A stretch of DNA of 64,000 nucleotides from JBBWZH01 sp035544115. GTDB lineage: Bacteria > Actinomycetota > Actinomycetes > Mycobacteriales > CADCTP01. This document shows positions 33,443 through 41,137 of this stretch, one piece after another. The notes beneath the pieces were generated by a model. It was not told the DNA's origin. It saw nothing but the letters and a program-made list of their open reading frames with translations, and ran no database searches. Each line of letters starts with the position of its first letter. The first letter of the stretch is position 1. The stretch is from the NCBI GenBank assembly GCA_963714145.1, contig OY970235.1, forward strand, positions 9,982,001 through 10,046,000, in the 5' to 3' direction. Both the position numbers and the translations under genes were made by a program.

Positions 33443-34777
33443 CTACCGGAGGTGGCCCGCCCCGGCGCCGACGGCGACGGTCAGCGGGACCAACCAGGCG
33501 GGGTCGAGGTGGGTGTGCAGGGTGGGCGTCCAGGTCGTGTTCGAGCCGATCGGCGTGCTCGGGTTCGCCGCGTTGTAGGCGGCGAGCAGGTCGGTCGGCC
33601 GGCCGTTCACCAGGTTGTCGGCGGCGTGGATGTCGGTGCCACCCCAGTTGAAGATGATCTTGTCAGCGGTGACGCCCGAGCCGAGCAGGAAGAAGTTGCG
33701 CTCGGCGAAGAGCTGCGACTGGACCCCGACGCCCAGGCTGTAGATGTAGCCGCGGTTGCCGGGGATCAGGTACAGGTTGTTGTAGACGTGCACCTGGCCG
33801 AACCGGACCCGCGGGCCGCGCTGCAGCACGTTGGCGTAGAGGTTGTGGTGCACGGTGATCCGCAGCTTGCCGACGTCCGCGGCGGCCGTGTTGCTCGACC
33901 CGAACAGGTTGGTCTTGTCGTGGTTGGTGAACTGGTTCCACTCGGCGGTGACCAGGTCGGACGCGCTGGTGATGTCGAGTTCGCCGTCGTGCTGCTGGAA
34001 CTCGGCGCCGAAGTAGGTCGGCGACAGGCTGTCCGGGTGGCTGCCGTCGGTGAACGTGTTGTGGTCCACCCAGACGTGCGTGGCGCCGGTCAGCGACATG
34101 TTGTCGTACAGCGAGTTCCAGGCACCGGTCGCGCCGTCGGTCGGATCCCACTGCGGGAAGCAGTCGAAGGCGTGCTCGAAGGTGATGTTGCGGACGATGA
34201 CGTTGTCGGCCTTGTTGATCAGCAGGCTGCCGCCGAGCAGCCGGGCACCGGGCAGGCCGATGATCGTGGTGTTCGAGCCGACCCGGATCCGGACCCGGAG
34301 GGTCTGCAGCGCGGCCGAGGCCGCCCGGGCGTCCTCCAGCGGGCCGGACGGCTCGGTGCTGCGGCCCCAGACCGCCGGGTCGTACGCGGCCAGGTAGCCG
34401 GCCAGCGTGTAGCCGCCGGTCTGGTAATCGGCGCAGGTCAGCGGGTGGTTGGCGTCGTCGACATTCGCGTCGACCGTGCCACGGATGTAGATGATCTTCG
34501 GAGTACTGTTCTTGTCGTTGCTGGCGTTGTTGCCGCCCAGCGCGGTCACCAGTTCGGACCGGTTCGACACGGTGAAGACGTGGTCGGCGGCGGCCGCCGA
34601 GCCGCCGGTGGTGCCCGGCGCCGAGGCCGCCCACCCGTCGTTCGCCGGCAGCGTCTGCTTGCCCAGCGCGGTAAGGGATGCGGCTCCGGCCGGGGCCGCC
34701 GCCACCGGGCTGGCAGCACCGGCCAGCAGGGCCGTGGCCGCCACGCACGTCAGTGTGAGGGCACGCCAAGTACGCAC
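33443..34777 (-). CDS. Secreted pectate lyase (PL1 family)
   Basis: 444 residues from GTG 34777 with AAGGAGGA upstream. An N-terminal secretion signal (about 1-28) is followed by a right-handed beta-helix sequence. Family marks: ADHVFTVSNRSELVTAL, IIYIRGTV, LRVRIRVGSNTTIIGLPGARL, VIVRNITFEHAFDCFPQWDP, THVWVDHNTFTDGSHPDSL (calcium-binding Asp), and VLQRGPRVRFGQVHVYNNLY with the catalytic Arg. It cleaves polygalacturonate by beta-elimination outside the cell and so supplies the uronates handled by the neighbouring genes. Confidence 0.93.
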   Translation of the reverse strand: MRTWRALTLTCVAATALLAGAASPVAAAPAGAASLTALGKQTLPANDGWAASAPGTTGGSAAAADHVFTVSNRSELVTALGGNNASNDKNSTPKIIYIRGTVDANVDDANHPLTCADYQTGGYTLAGYLAAYDPAVWGRSTEPSGPLEDARAASAALQTLRVRIRVGSNTTIIGLPGARLLGGSLLINKADNVIVRNITFEHAFDCFPQWDPTDGATGAWNSLYDNMSLTGATHVWVDHNTFTDGSHPDSLSPTYFGAEFQQHDGELDITSASDLVTAEWNQFTNHDKTNLFGSSNTAAADVGKLRITVHHNLYANVLQRGPRVRFGQVHVYNNLYLIPGNRGYIYSLGVGVQSQLFAERNFFLLGSGVTADKIIFNWGGTDIHAADNLVNGRPTDLLAAYNAANPSTPIGSNTTWTPTLHTHLDPAWLVPLTVAVGAGAGHLR

Positions 34778-34823
34778 GGCAGTTCCTCCTTGCCCGACCG
34801 TCAGATGTCCTACAGGGTCAGGG

Positions 34824-34870
34824 TATTCACATACATAGACAGTCATCCCATATATGTACGGCAGACCCTA
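34824..34870 (-). promoter_or_regulatory. Operator-like elements and -10 region of the pectate lyase gene
   Basis: Two AT-rich elements, minus strand GTACATATATG (34859-34849) and CTATGTATGTGAATA (about 34838-34824), lie between the -10 box and the start codon. They resemble the elements after the transporter and dehydratase promoters and are the best candidates for the common regulator site, perhaps for the IclR protein encoded next door. Confidence 0.5.
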
Positions 34871-34893
34871 GGAACGGTTGTCCCGGTTGTCAA
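34865..34893 (-). promoter_or_regulatory. Promoter of the pectate lyase gene (TTGACA-N17-TAGGGT)
   Basis: Minus strand TTGACA (34893-34888), 17 bp, TAGGGT (34870-34865): identical hexamers and spacing to the uronate transporter promoter. Confidence 0.7.
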
Positions 34894-34913
34894 CGTCCGG
34901 ATCACCGACAAAG

Positions 34914-34947
34914 CGAGCGGCCCGCCACCGCAGTGACGGGCCGCTCG
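34914..34947 (-). terminator. Hairpin downstream of the IclR gene
   Basis: A perfect 11-bp stem (CGAGCGGCCCG / CGGGCCGCTCG) with a 12-base loop lies 20 bp past the stop of the IclR-type gene and just before the pectate lyase promoter, separating the two transcription units. Confidence 0.7.
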
Positions 34948-34967
34948 GCTCGGGTGCCGCCCGGCGG

Positions 34968-35759
34968 TCAGGCCCGGGCCAGCCGGCGGGTGGCGGCCTC
35001 CAGCCGGTCCCGGGCGGTGAGCAGCGCGTTCGTGATGAGCCGCTCCCGGGCCGGCGAGAGCCGGGCCACCGGGACCGAGCAGCTGATCGCGTCCCGGGCC
35101 GAGGCGCGGCCGAGCGCGATACCGAAGCAGCGCAGCCCCAGCGTGTTCTCCTCGCCGTCGACCGCGTAGCCGCGTTCCCGGGCCAGTTGCAGATCGGCCA
35201 GCAGGGCCGGCGCGGCGGTGATCGTGTGGTCGGTCAGCCGCTCCAGCTTGCCCGGCAGCATCGCCTTGACCTCGTCGTCGGAGCGGGTGGCCAGCAGCGC
35301 CTTGCCCAGCGAGGTGGCGTGTGCCGGCAACCGGCGGCCGACCCGGGTGAACGGGCGCAGGTAGTGCTGCGACTCCCGGGTGGCCAGGTAGACCACGTCG
35401 AAGCCGTCCAGCCGGGCCAGGTGCACGGTCTCGGTGGTCTCGGTGGCCAGCCAGTCCAGCGTGTCCCGGGCGGCCAGCACGACCTCGTCGCCGTCGATGT
35501 AGCTGGTGCCGACCAGCAGCGCGCGAACCCCGATGCTGTAACGGGTTCCGGTCGGGTCGACCTCCACCCAGCCCAGCTCCACCAGGGTGCGCAGCAGCAC
35601 GTACAGGCTGCTGCGCGGGTAGCGCATCTTCTCGTGCAGCTCACCCAGGCTGTGCGCGCCCGGATGGCCGGCGAAGAACTCCAGCAGCTCCACGGTCCGG
35701 ACCGCCGACTTCACCTGCTGGCCGTTGGCCCCGGTCTCCGCCACCCGCGTTGCACCCAT
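34968..35759 (-). CDS. IclR-family transcriptional regulator
   Basis: 263 residues from ATG 35759. The N-terminal winged helix (about 14-75) includes AVRTVELLEFFAGHPGAHSLGELHEKMRYPRSSLYVLLRTLVELGWVEVD. The C-terminal effector domain (about 90-255) includes TVHLARLDGFDVVYLATRESQHYLRPFTRVGRRLPAHATSLGKALLA, the IclR block. Family members often control uronate and aromatic catabolism (KdgR is one). Its place between the pectate lyase and a dehydrogenase makes it the likely local regulator. Confidence 0.92.
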   Translation of the reverse strand: MGATRVAETGANGQQVKSAVRTVELLEFFAGHPGAHSLGELHEKMRYPRSSLYVLLRTLVELGWVEVDPTGTRYSIGVRALLVGTSYIDGDEVVLAARDTLDWLATETTETVHLARLDGFDVVYLATRESQHYLRPFTRVGRRLPAHATSLGKALLATRSDDEVKAMLPGKLERLTDHTITAAPALLADLQLARERGYAVDGEENTLGLRCFGIALGRASARDAISCSVPVARLSPARERLITNALLTARDRLEAATRRLARA

Positions 35760-35877
35760 TGCTCCATGGTCTCGCACTTCACCCGGTACCGGCGCCCGGA
35801 CACCGATGCCGGCTGCGTGAATTGCCCGACCGTGATGGACTGACCCACCGGGGCGGTGGCGGCGAGAGGGGTGGCGG

Positions 35878-36915
35878 GTGCGGCTGGCGCGGTTGCACGG
35901 CGTCCGGGACATCCGGTTGGACCAGGAGCCGGTGCCGGTGCCCGGCCCGGGGCAGAGCCTGGTCCGGGTCACCGCGGTCGGGCTGTGCGGCTCGGACCTG
36001 CACTGGTACGCCGAGGCCGGGATCGGCGACGCGGTGCTGGGCCGGCCGCTGGTGCTCGGGCACGAGTTCGCCGGCGTGATCGACGGCGGCCCGCGGGACG
36101 GCGAGCGGGTCGCGGTCGACCCGGCGATGCCGTGCGAGCGGTGCGCCACCTGCCGGACCGGTTGGCGGAACCTCTGCCCGACGGTCCGGTTCGCCGGCCA
36201 CGGTGACGTCGACGGCGGGCTGCGCGAGTACCTGCCCTGGCCGACCGCGCTGCTGGTCCCGCTGCCGCCCGAGCTGTCCGATGTGGACGGTGCGGTGCTG
36301 GAGCCGCTCGGGGTGGCGCTGCACGCGGCGGGCCTGGCCAGGCTGCGGCCGGGGATGACGGTCGCGGTGCTCGGCTGCGGCCCGATCGGGCTGCTGCTGA
36401 TCCAGCTGGCCCGGGCGGCCGGCGCCGCCGCCGTCCTCGGCACCGACCCGCTCGCGCACCGGCGCGCCGCAGCCGAGCGAGCCGGCGCCGACGTGGTCTG
36501 GGATCCGGCCGGCTCGCCGCCGGCCGCCGTCGGCGAGCCCGCGGTCGGGCTGGCCCGGGCCGCGCTCGGTCCGGCGGCGACGCCCGGGGTGGACGTCGCG
36601 TTCGAGGTGGCCGGCACCGACGACGCGGTACACGCCGCGATGGTGGCCGCCCGGCCCGGCGGCAAGGTCATGCTGGTCGGCATCCCGGACGCCGACAGCA
36701 CCACCTTCCCCGCCTCGGTGGCCCGCCGGAAGGGGCTGACCATCTTGCTGTCCCGGCGGATGAACGACACCTACCCGCGCGCGATCCGGCTCGCCCAGCG
36801 CGGCGCGGTGGACCTGGCCGCGGTGGTCAGCGACACCTACCCGCTGACCGGGATCGACGCGGCGTTCACCGCCGCCGCGTCCCGGACCGGGTTGAAAGTG
36901 GTGGTCCAGCCCTAG
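35878..36915 (+). CDS. Zinc-binding polyol/uronate-type dehydrogenase (MDR family)
   Basis: 345 residues from GTG 35878. Catalytic zinc: Cys in GLCGSDLHWY (about 37), HE in LGHEFAGV (about 61). The structural zinc loop is CERCATCRTGWRNLC (about 85-99). Rossmann motif GCGPIG (about 168-173). The closest look is to sorbitol/threonine/L-idonate dehydrogenases. Divergent from the IclR gene and adjacent to the pectin locus, so it may oxidise or reduce a pectin-derived sugar or alcohol; substrate unproven. Carries TGTGGACGGT at 36282-36291. Confidence 0.85.
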   Translation: MRLARLHGVRDIRLDQEPVPVPGPGQSLVRVTAVGLCGSDLHWYAEAGIGDAVLGRPLVLGHEFAGVIDGGPRDGERVAVDPAMPCERCATCRTGWRNLCPTVRFAGHGDVDGGLREYLPWPTALLVPLPPELSDVDGAVLEPLGVALHAAGLARLRPGMTVAVLGCGPIGLLLIQLARAAGAAAVLGTDPLAHRRAAAERAGADVVWDPAGSPPAAVGEPAVGLARAALGPAATPGVDVAFEVAGTDDAVHAAMVAARPGGKVMLVGIPDADSTTFPASVARRKGLTILLSRRMNDTYPRAIRLAQRGAVDLAAVVSDTYPLTGIDAAFTAAASRTGLKVVVQP

Positions 36916-37415
36916 CGGGGCGGCCGGCCCGTCGGTTCGGCCGGTTCAGCCGGTTCAGCCGGTTCGGCCGGGGGGAGCGCGTCCGGGCTGCCGGTGCCGG
37001 ACTGTCCGGTTTGGACGGCCGCGGCCAGCCCGGCCAGCGCGGCGGTGGCGACCTCGGTGTGCACCATCAGGTGGCTGAGCCGGGCCAGCAGCACGCTCGC
37101 GGTGAACGGCCGGATCAGGTAGTAGCTCCCGCCGGCCGGCCCGGCCGCCAGGTCCCGGAAGGTGGCGTGCCAACCGACCAGCAGGATCGGCAGCCAGGCG
37201 GTGCGGGCGTCGGTGCGCAGCGACCGGTGCACCTGCTGGCCGTACAGCCGGCCGATCGAGGACACGTCCAGGATCACCGCGTCGGCGTCCCGCGCGTGTG
37301 CCGCCACCTGCTCCCGGGCGGCGGCGCCGGCCACCGTGAACCCGGCGGATTCCAGGATCCCGGTCAGCTGCCGTCGGTGTTCCGGATCGGAGTCGATGAC
37401 GAGCACGCGGGTCAC
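36912..37415 (-). CDS. Degenerate stand-alone receiver domain
   Basis: 167 residues. VLVIDSDPEHRRQLTGILESAGF and DADAVILDVSSIG keep the acidic pocket and phosphoacceptor Asp50 of response regulators. The conserved Thr/Ser after strand 4 is Gly81 (ILLVGW), and the conserved Lys of strand 5 is Arg102 (YYLIRPF). No output domain follows; the tail is PAEPAEPAEPAEP. Phosphorylation signalling is therefore doubtful and a protein-binding role is possible. It is convergent with the upstream dehydrogenase and overlaps its end by 4 bp. Confidence 0.75.
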   Translation of the reverse strand: MTRVLVIDSDPEHRRQLTGILESAGFTVAGAAAREQVAAHARDADAVILDVSSIGRLYGQQVHRSLRTDARTAWLPILLVGWHATFRDLAAGPAGGSYYLIRPFTASVLLARLSHLMVHTEVATAALAGLAAAVQTGQSGTGSPDALPPAEPAEPAEPAEPTGRPPR

Positions 37416-37557
37416 AGCAGGACGCTCCGTCCGGCGGCCGGGTTGGTCGGGCGTCCGGCACCGACGACGCCGGACGCATTGTCTGTCGACCGCCGGATGT
37501 CGGATCTGAGCCCAACCGTCCGCGGGTACCCGGCGGACCGGGGGTACGGCGGAGCCG

Positions 37558-38472
37558 TCAGGTGAGGGCGGGCAGCCAGGCGGCGGTGTGGCGGAGGCCG
37601 GCGGCCAGGTCCCGGGGGGCGAAGCCGAGGGCCCGGGCCTGGCTGTCGTCCATCCGGATCGGCGGCAGCCGGCCGTACACCTCGGAGCGGTAGGCGTACG
37701 GCTGCGGGTCCGGCCCGAGCGTGCTGCCCGGCGGCAGCCCGACCACCCGGTGCGGGCTGCCGACCAGTTCCGCGTACATGTTGAGCACCTGCGGGTACGG
37801 CGCGACCTCGCCGCACAGCGCGTACTTGGTGCCGCTGACGCCGTGCTCGTAGGCGAGCAGCTGGCCGGCGGCGACGTCCTCGGCCAGCACCCAGCCGACC
37901 GGGGTGTCGACCACCTCGCGCACGGTGCCGTTGGCCGCCGCGGTCAGCAGCGAGTTGTAGCTGAACGGGCCGGCCGGGCTCGGGCCGTAGACGCAGACCG
38001 GGTTGACGATGACGGCCGGCATCCCGTCGTCGGCGGCGGCCAGCACCAGCCGCTCGGCGGCCGCCTTCGAGGTGGCGTACGGGTCGGGCAGCGCGGTGTC
38101 GGTGGCCCGCTCGTTCACCAGGCCGGTCGCGTCGATGATGGCGGCGGTGCTGCTGGTGTAGACGAACCGGCCCACCCCGGCGTCGGCGGCCGCCCGCAGC
38201 AGCCGGGCGGTACCGTCCACATTGCCCCGCGCTGTGTCCACAGCGGACGGTCGGACCACGCCGGCGACGTGGAAGACCCCGGTGCAGCCGGCCACCGCCG
38301 CCCGCAGCGACGCCTCGTCGTCCAGGTCGGCGCGCACCACCTGGACCGACCCGGGCAGCATCGAGACCCGGTTCAGGTCGCGCACCGCCGCCCGTACCGG
38401 CAGGCCCTGGCGGACCAGTTCGGCCACCACCGCGGCCCCGACAAACCCGGCCGCACCGGTCACCAGCAGCAT
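37558..38472 (-). CDS. NAD(P)-dependent epimerase/reductase (extended SDR)
   Basis: 304 residues. Rossmann motif VTGAAGFVG (about 4-12), VFHVAGVV, catalytic PYATSKAAAERLV with Tyr and Lys, and a later VNPVCVYGP. This is the dihydroflavonol-4-reductase/cinnamoyl-reductase-like group of extended SDRs, which reduce ketones or aldehydes in secondary metabolism. Substrate unknown. Contains the decamer TGTGGACGGT as codons for NVDGT. Confidence 0.85.
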   Translation of the reverse strand: MLLVTGAAGFVGAAVVAELVRQGLPVRAAVRDLNRVSMLPGSVQVVRADLDDEASLRAAVAGCTGVFHVAGVVRPSAVDTARGNVDGTARLLRAAADAGVGRFVYTSSTAAIIDATGLVNERATDTALPDPYATSKAAAERLVLAAADDGMPAVIVNPVCVYGPSPAGPFSYNSLLTAAANGTVREVVDTPVGWVLAEDVAAGQLLAYEHGVSGTKYALCGEVAPYPQVLNMYAELVGSPHRVVGLPPGSTLGPDPQPYAYRSEVYGRLPPIRMDDSQARALGFAPRDLAAGLRHTAAWLPALT

Positions 38473-38568
38473 CGGGCAATCCTCGCACGCCGGCCGGACC
38501 GGCCGGCGCCGCGCCCTGCCACCGGCACCCGTCCGCAGGGCCGGGTCCGGAGTGGACGACCGGCCGGC

Positions 38569-38970
38569 TCAGTCGGTGGGGGCGGCGAGGAGCCGGTTGT
38601 GCAGTTCGGTGGTGAGCCGGTGGATGGCCCGGGTGATGTCGGTGTTGGTCTTCAGCTCCAGTTCCTGCTCGGAGAAGTCGTGATCGGCCTTGGCCTGCTG
38701 GAACGCGGCCTGCCGGTTCTGGCCGATCATCACGAAGGTGGACAGGAAGATCGCTTCCAGCGAGACGATCAGGGTCAGGGTCGGCCACGGGTCCGACTCG
38801 ATGAACAGCATCCACACCGCGAAGCCGACCGCGTGCACGTAGACGAACGGCATCGAGCCGGCGAACGCGGTGATCTTGTCGGCGATCCGCAGTTGCATGC
38901 TCGCGGCGCGCCGGGCGCGCTCGGCGGCGACGACCGGGTGCGGCTGGCGGTGGGCGGACGGGTCATCCAT
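38569..38970 (-). CDS. DUF1003-family membrane protein
   Basis: 133 residues with two transmembrane helices (about 34-54, MPFVYVHAVGFAVWMLFIE, and 66-84, LIVSLEAIFLSTFVMIGQNRQ), the latter being the family signature. DUF1003 proteins are widespread and uncharacterised. The C-terminus is a charged helix (ADHDFSEQELELKTNTDITRAIHRLTTELH). Single-gene unit. Confidence 0.88.
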   Translation of the reverse strand: MDDPSAHRQPHPVVAAERARRAASMQLRIADKITAFAGSMPFVYVHAVGFAVWMLFIESDPWPTLTLIVSLEAIFLSTFVMIGQNRQAAFQQAKADHDFSEQELELKTNTDITRAIHRLTTELHNRLLAAPTD

Positions 38971-39004
38971 GACGGCTCCGGGGGGTCGGGCGACGCTGAC
39001 CCGG

Positions 39005-40297
39005 TCATTGAACCGGTCGCACCCCCCAGCCGGGCGCCCACCCGGCGGATCCTCCGGCCCGCGCCGCCAGGTCCGGCGGCACCCGGTCGAACATCTGGCA
39101 GACCGCGGTCTCGACGGTCAGCCGCAGCAGCGCGATCAGGTTCTCGTCCGGCTCGGTGGACAGCATCAGCACCACCCCGCGCCGGCCGTCCCGGCTGCTG
39201 TAGGCCAGCGTGACGTAGCCCGGCACGCCGCCGGAGTGGCCCCAGACCGGCCCACAGGCGCCGCGCAGCGCCTCGATGCCCAGGCCGTAGCCGAACACCG
39301 GGTTGACCGGGATCGTCGTGAGCAACTGCGCCAGTTGGGCCGCCGGCAGCAGTTCGCCGCCGAGCAGCGCGCCGTAGAACCGGCGCAGGTCCTCGGCGGT
39401 GGAGATGATCCCGCCGGCGGTCCAGAGCAGCGAGGGGGCCAGCAGGGTCACGTCCTGCCAGCCGGTGCCGGCGCCGTCCGGCGGCCGGTAGCCGTGCGCG
39501 TGGTAGCCGGCGATGTCCCGGTCGTGCGCGGGGAACGAGGTGCCGGACAAGCCCAGCCGGGTCAGGATCCGCTCCTGTACCAGCGCGTGCACCGAGCGCC
39601 GGGTGGCCGCCTCGAGAATCAGCCCGACCACGATGTAGCCGGTGTTCGAGTAGTACCAGCCCTGCCCCGGGTCGAACAGCGGCGGGTAGCTGGTGGCGAT
39701 GTCGATCAGGCGCCGGGGCGCGATGCCGATCGTCGGCTGGGTGTAGATCCACTGCGCGAGCACCTGGTCCTCGGCGTAGTCGTACAGCCCGCTGGAATGG
39801 TTCAGCAGCATCCGCAGGGTGACCGCGCTGCCGTTGGGCAGCAGCCCGGGCAGCCACCTGCCGACCGTGTCGGACAGCCGCAGCCGGCCCTCGGCGACCA
39901 GTTGCAGCGCGACGGTGGCGACGAAGCTCTTGGTCAGGCTGCCGGCCCGGAACCGGGCCGCGGTGGTCAGCGCGTCCGGCGAGCTGCGCCGGGCCAGGCC
40001 GCTGGCCTGGTACCAGGTCTGGCTGCCATTGGTGACGACCGCCAGCACCCCGGTGCCGCCGCGGTCGACCAGTTCGTCCAGCAGGGTCTGCAGGCGGGGA
40101 TTCTCGGCGGCCCGGGCCGGGCCGACCGGCTGCGGCCCGGCCGGGTTCGGGCTGGCGGGGCTCGGGCCGCCGGGGTTCGCGGTGGCCGGGTTCGGGCCGC
40201 CGGGGTTCGGGGCGGCGTTGGCCGGCCGGGGGGCGAGCAGCAGCGCGGCCACGGCGAGGCCGATCGCCTGGGCCCGGTGTCGGGAGCGGTTTGGCAT
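39005..40297 (-). CDS. Secreted serine hydrolase (beta-lactamase/D-Ala-D-Ala carboxypeptidase class C fold)
   Basis: 430 residues. Signal peptide (about 1-29), then a Pro/Gly/Asn repeat linker (30-60) and the hydrolase domain. Motifs: SLTK with nucleophile Ser120 and Lys123, YSN (WYYSNTGY, about 212), HSG (WGHSGGVPG, about 356). This class includes carboxypeptidases, esterases and class C-like beta-lactamases; the exact activity is not clear. The N-terminal repeat (NPGGPNPATANPGGPSPASPN) looks like a wall-spanning linker. Confidence 0.88.
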   Translation of the reverse strand: MPNRSRHRAQAIGLAVAALLLAPRPANAAPNPGGPNPATANPGGPSPASPNPAGPQPVGPARAAENPRLQTLLDELVDRGGTGVLAVVTNGSQTWYQASGLARRSSPDALTTAARFRAGSLTKSFVATVALQLVAEGRLRLSDTVGRWLPGLLPNGSAVTLRMLLNHSSGLYDYAEDQVLAQWIYTQPTIGIAPRRLIDIATSYPPLFDPGQGWYYSNTGYIVVGLILEAATRRSVHALVQERILTRLGLSGTSFPAHDRDIAGYHAHGYRPPDGAGTGWQDVTLLAPSLLWTAGGIISTAEDLRRFYGALLGGELLPAAQLAQLLTTIPVNPVFGYGLGIEALRGACGPVWGHSGGVPGYVTLAYSSRDGRRGVVLMLSTEPDENLIALLRLTVETAVCQMFDRVPPDLAARAGGSAGWAPGWGVRPVQ

Positions 40298-40334
40298 GCC
40301 GGTGATCTATCACTTTCAGCAGTGCTCTCGCTAC

Positions 40335-40348
40335 TGTAGGTAGTCAAG
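40335..40348 (+). promoter_or_regulatory. Promoter-like element shared with the formate dehydrogenase gene
   Basis: TGTAGGTAGTCAAG, about 100 bp before the bacterioferritin-like start. Compare TCTAGGTAGTCATT at 6155-6168. The block ACTnTAGGTAGTCA is common to both. It may be a -10-type box for an alternative sigma factor or a regulator site. Confidence 0.4.
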
Positions 40349-40434
40349 TGGGTAGGTGGGGGTGTGCTCCCGGCAGATCACGGGCAGGATTGCTGGTCGA
40401 CCGGTACGGGCCTCACCGCCAGGAGGAATACCAG

Positions 40435-40968
40435 ATGAACGAGTTTGTGCTCGACCTCGACCGCATCCGGACGCAGGCCCGGGAGCAGATCGAGGCCGGG
40501 CCGGTCACCGCTTCGTACGGGGTCGACACCAAGCGGGTGATCGACGTCCTGAACGAGGTACTGGCGACCGAACTGGTCTGCGTGCTGCGCTACAAGCGGC
40601 ACTACTACACCGCGCAGGGCGTGCACGGGCCGACCGTCGCGGCCGAGTTCCTCGAGCACGCCAACGACGAGCAGCGGCACGCCGACCTGGCCGCCGAGCG
40701 GATCGCCCAGCTCGGTGGCGAGCCCGACTTCAACCCGGCGGTGCTGGCCGAGCGCAGCCACACCAGCTACGACGCCAGCACCGGCCTCGCCGAGATGCTG
40801 CGCGAAGACCTGGTCGCCGAGCGGATCGCGATCGCCACCTACACCGAGATCGCCCGCTGGCTCGGCGAGGGCGACCCGACCACCCGCCGCCTGGTCGAGC
40901 AACTGCTGGCCGAGGAGGAGGAGCACGCTGACGACCTGCGCAGCCTGCTCGCCCGCATCGAAGCCTGA
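40435..40968 (+). CDS. Bacterioferritin-like ferritin-family protein
   Basis: 177 residues from ATG 40435 with AGGAGGA at 40421. Ferritin-like four-helix bundle with iron ligands: E in LATELVCVLRYKRHYY, E-x-x-H in EFLEHANDEQRHADLAAERI, E in REDLVAERIAIATYTEIARWL, and EEEEHADDL. The family stores iron or protects against peroxide. Slightly longer than classical bacterioferritin; a heme-ligand Met is not obvious. Confidence 0.85.
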   Translation: MNEFVLDLDRIRTQAREQIEAGPVTASYGVDTKRVIDVLNEVLATELVCVLRYKRHYYTAQGVHGPTVAAEFLEHANDEQRHADLAAERIAQLGGEPDFNPAVLAERSHTSYDASTGLAEMLREDLVAERIAIATYTEIARWLGEGDPTTRRLVEQLLAEEEEHADDLRSLLARIEA

Positions 40969-41137
40969 GTTGTGCCGCCGCTGGCTCCGGCCGGGCGCCC
41001 GTCGCCCGGTCCGGTCGGCGTCCGGTTGGCTGCCGGCTGAGCCGGCCGCAAGGGTGATCCGCCGGTAGGCTGGGAGGGCGTGCTGGGCGTCGGCGGCGGG
41101 CGGCGGCACTGAGCCGGTCCGCAGCCTGGGAGGGGTC

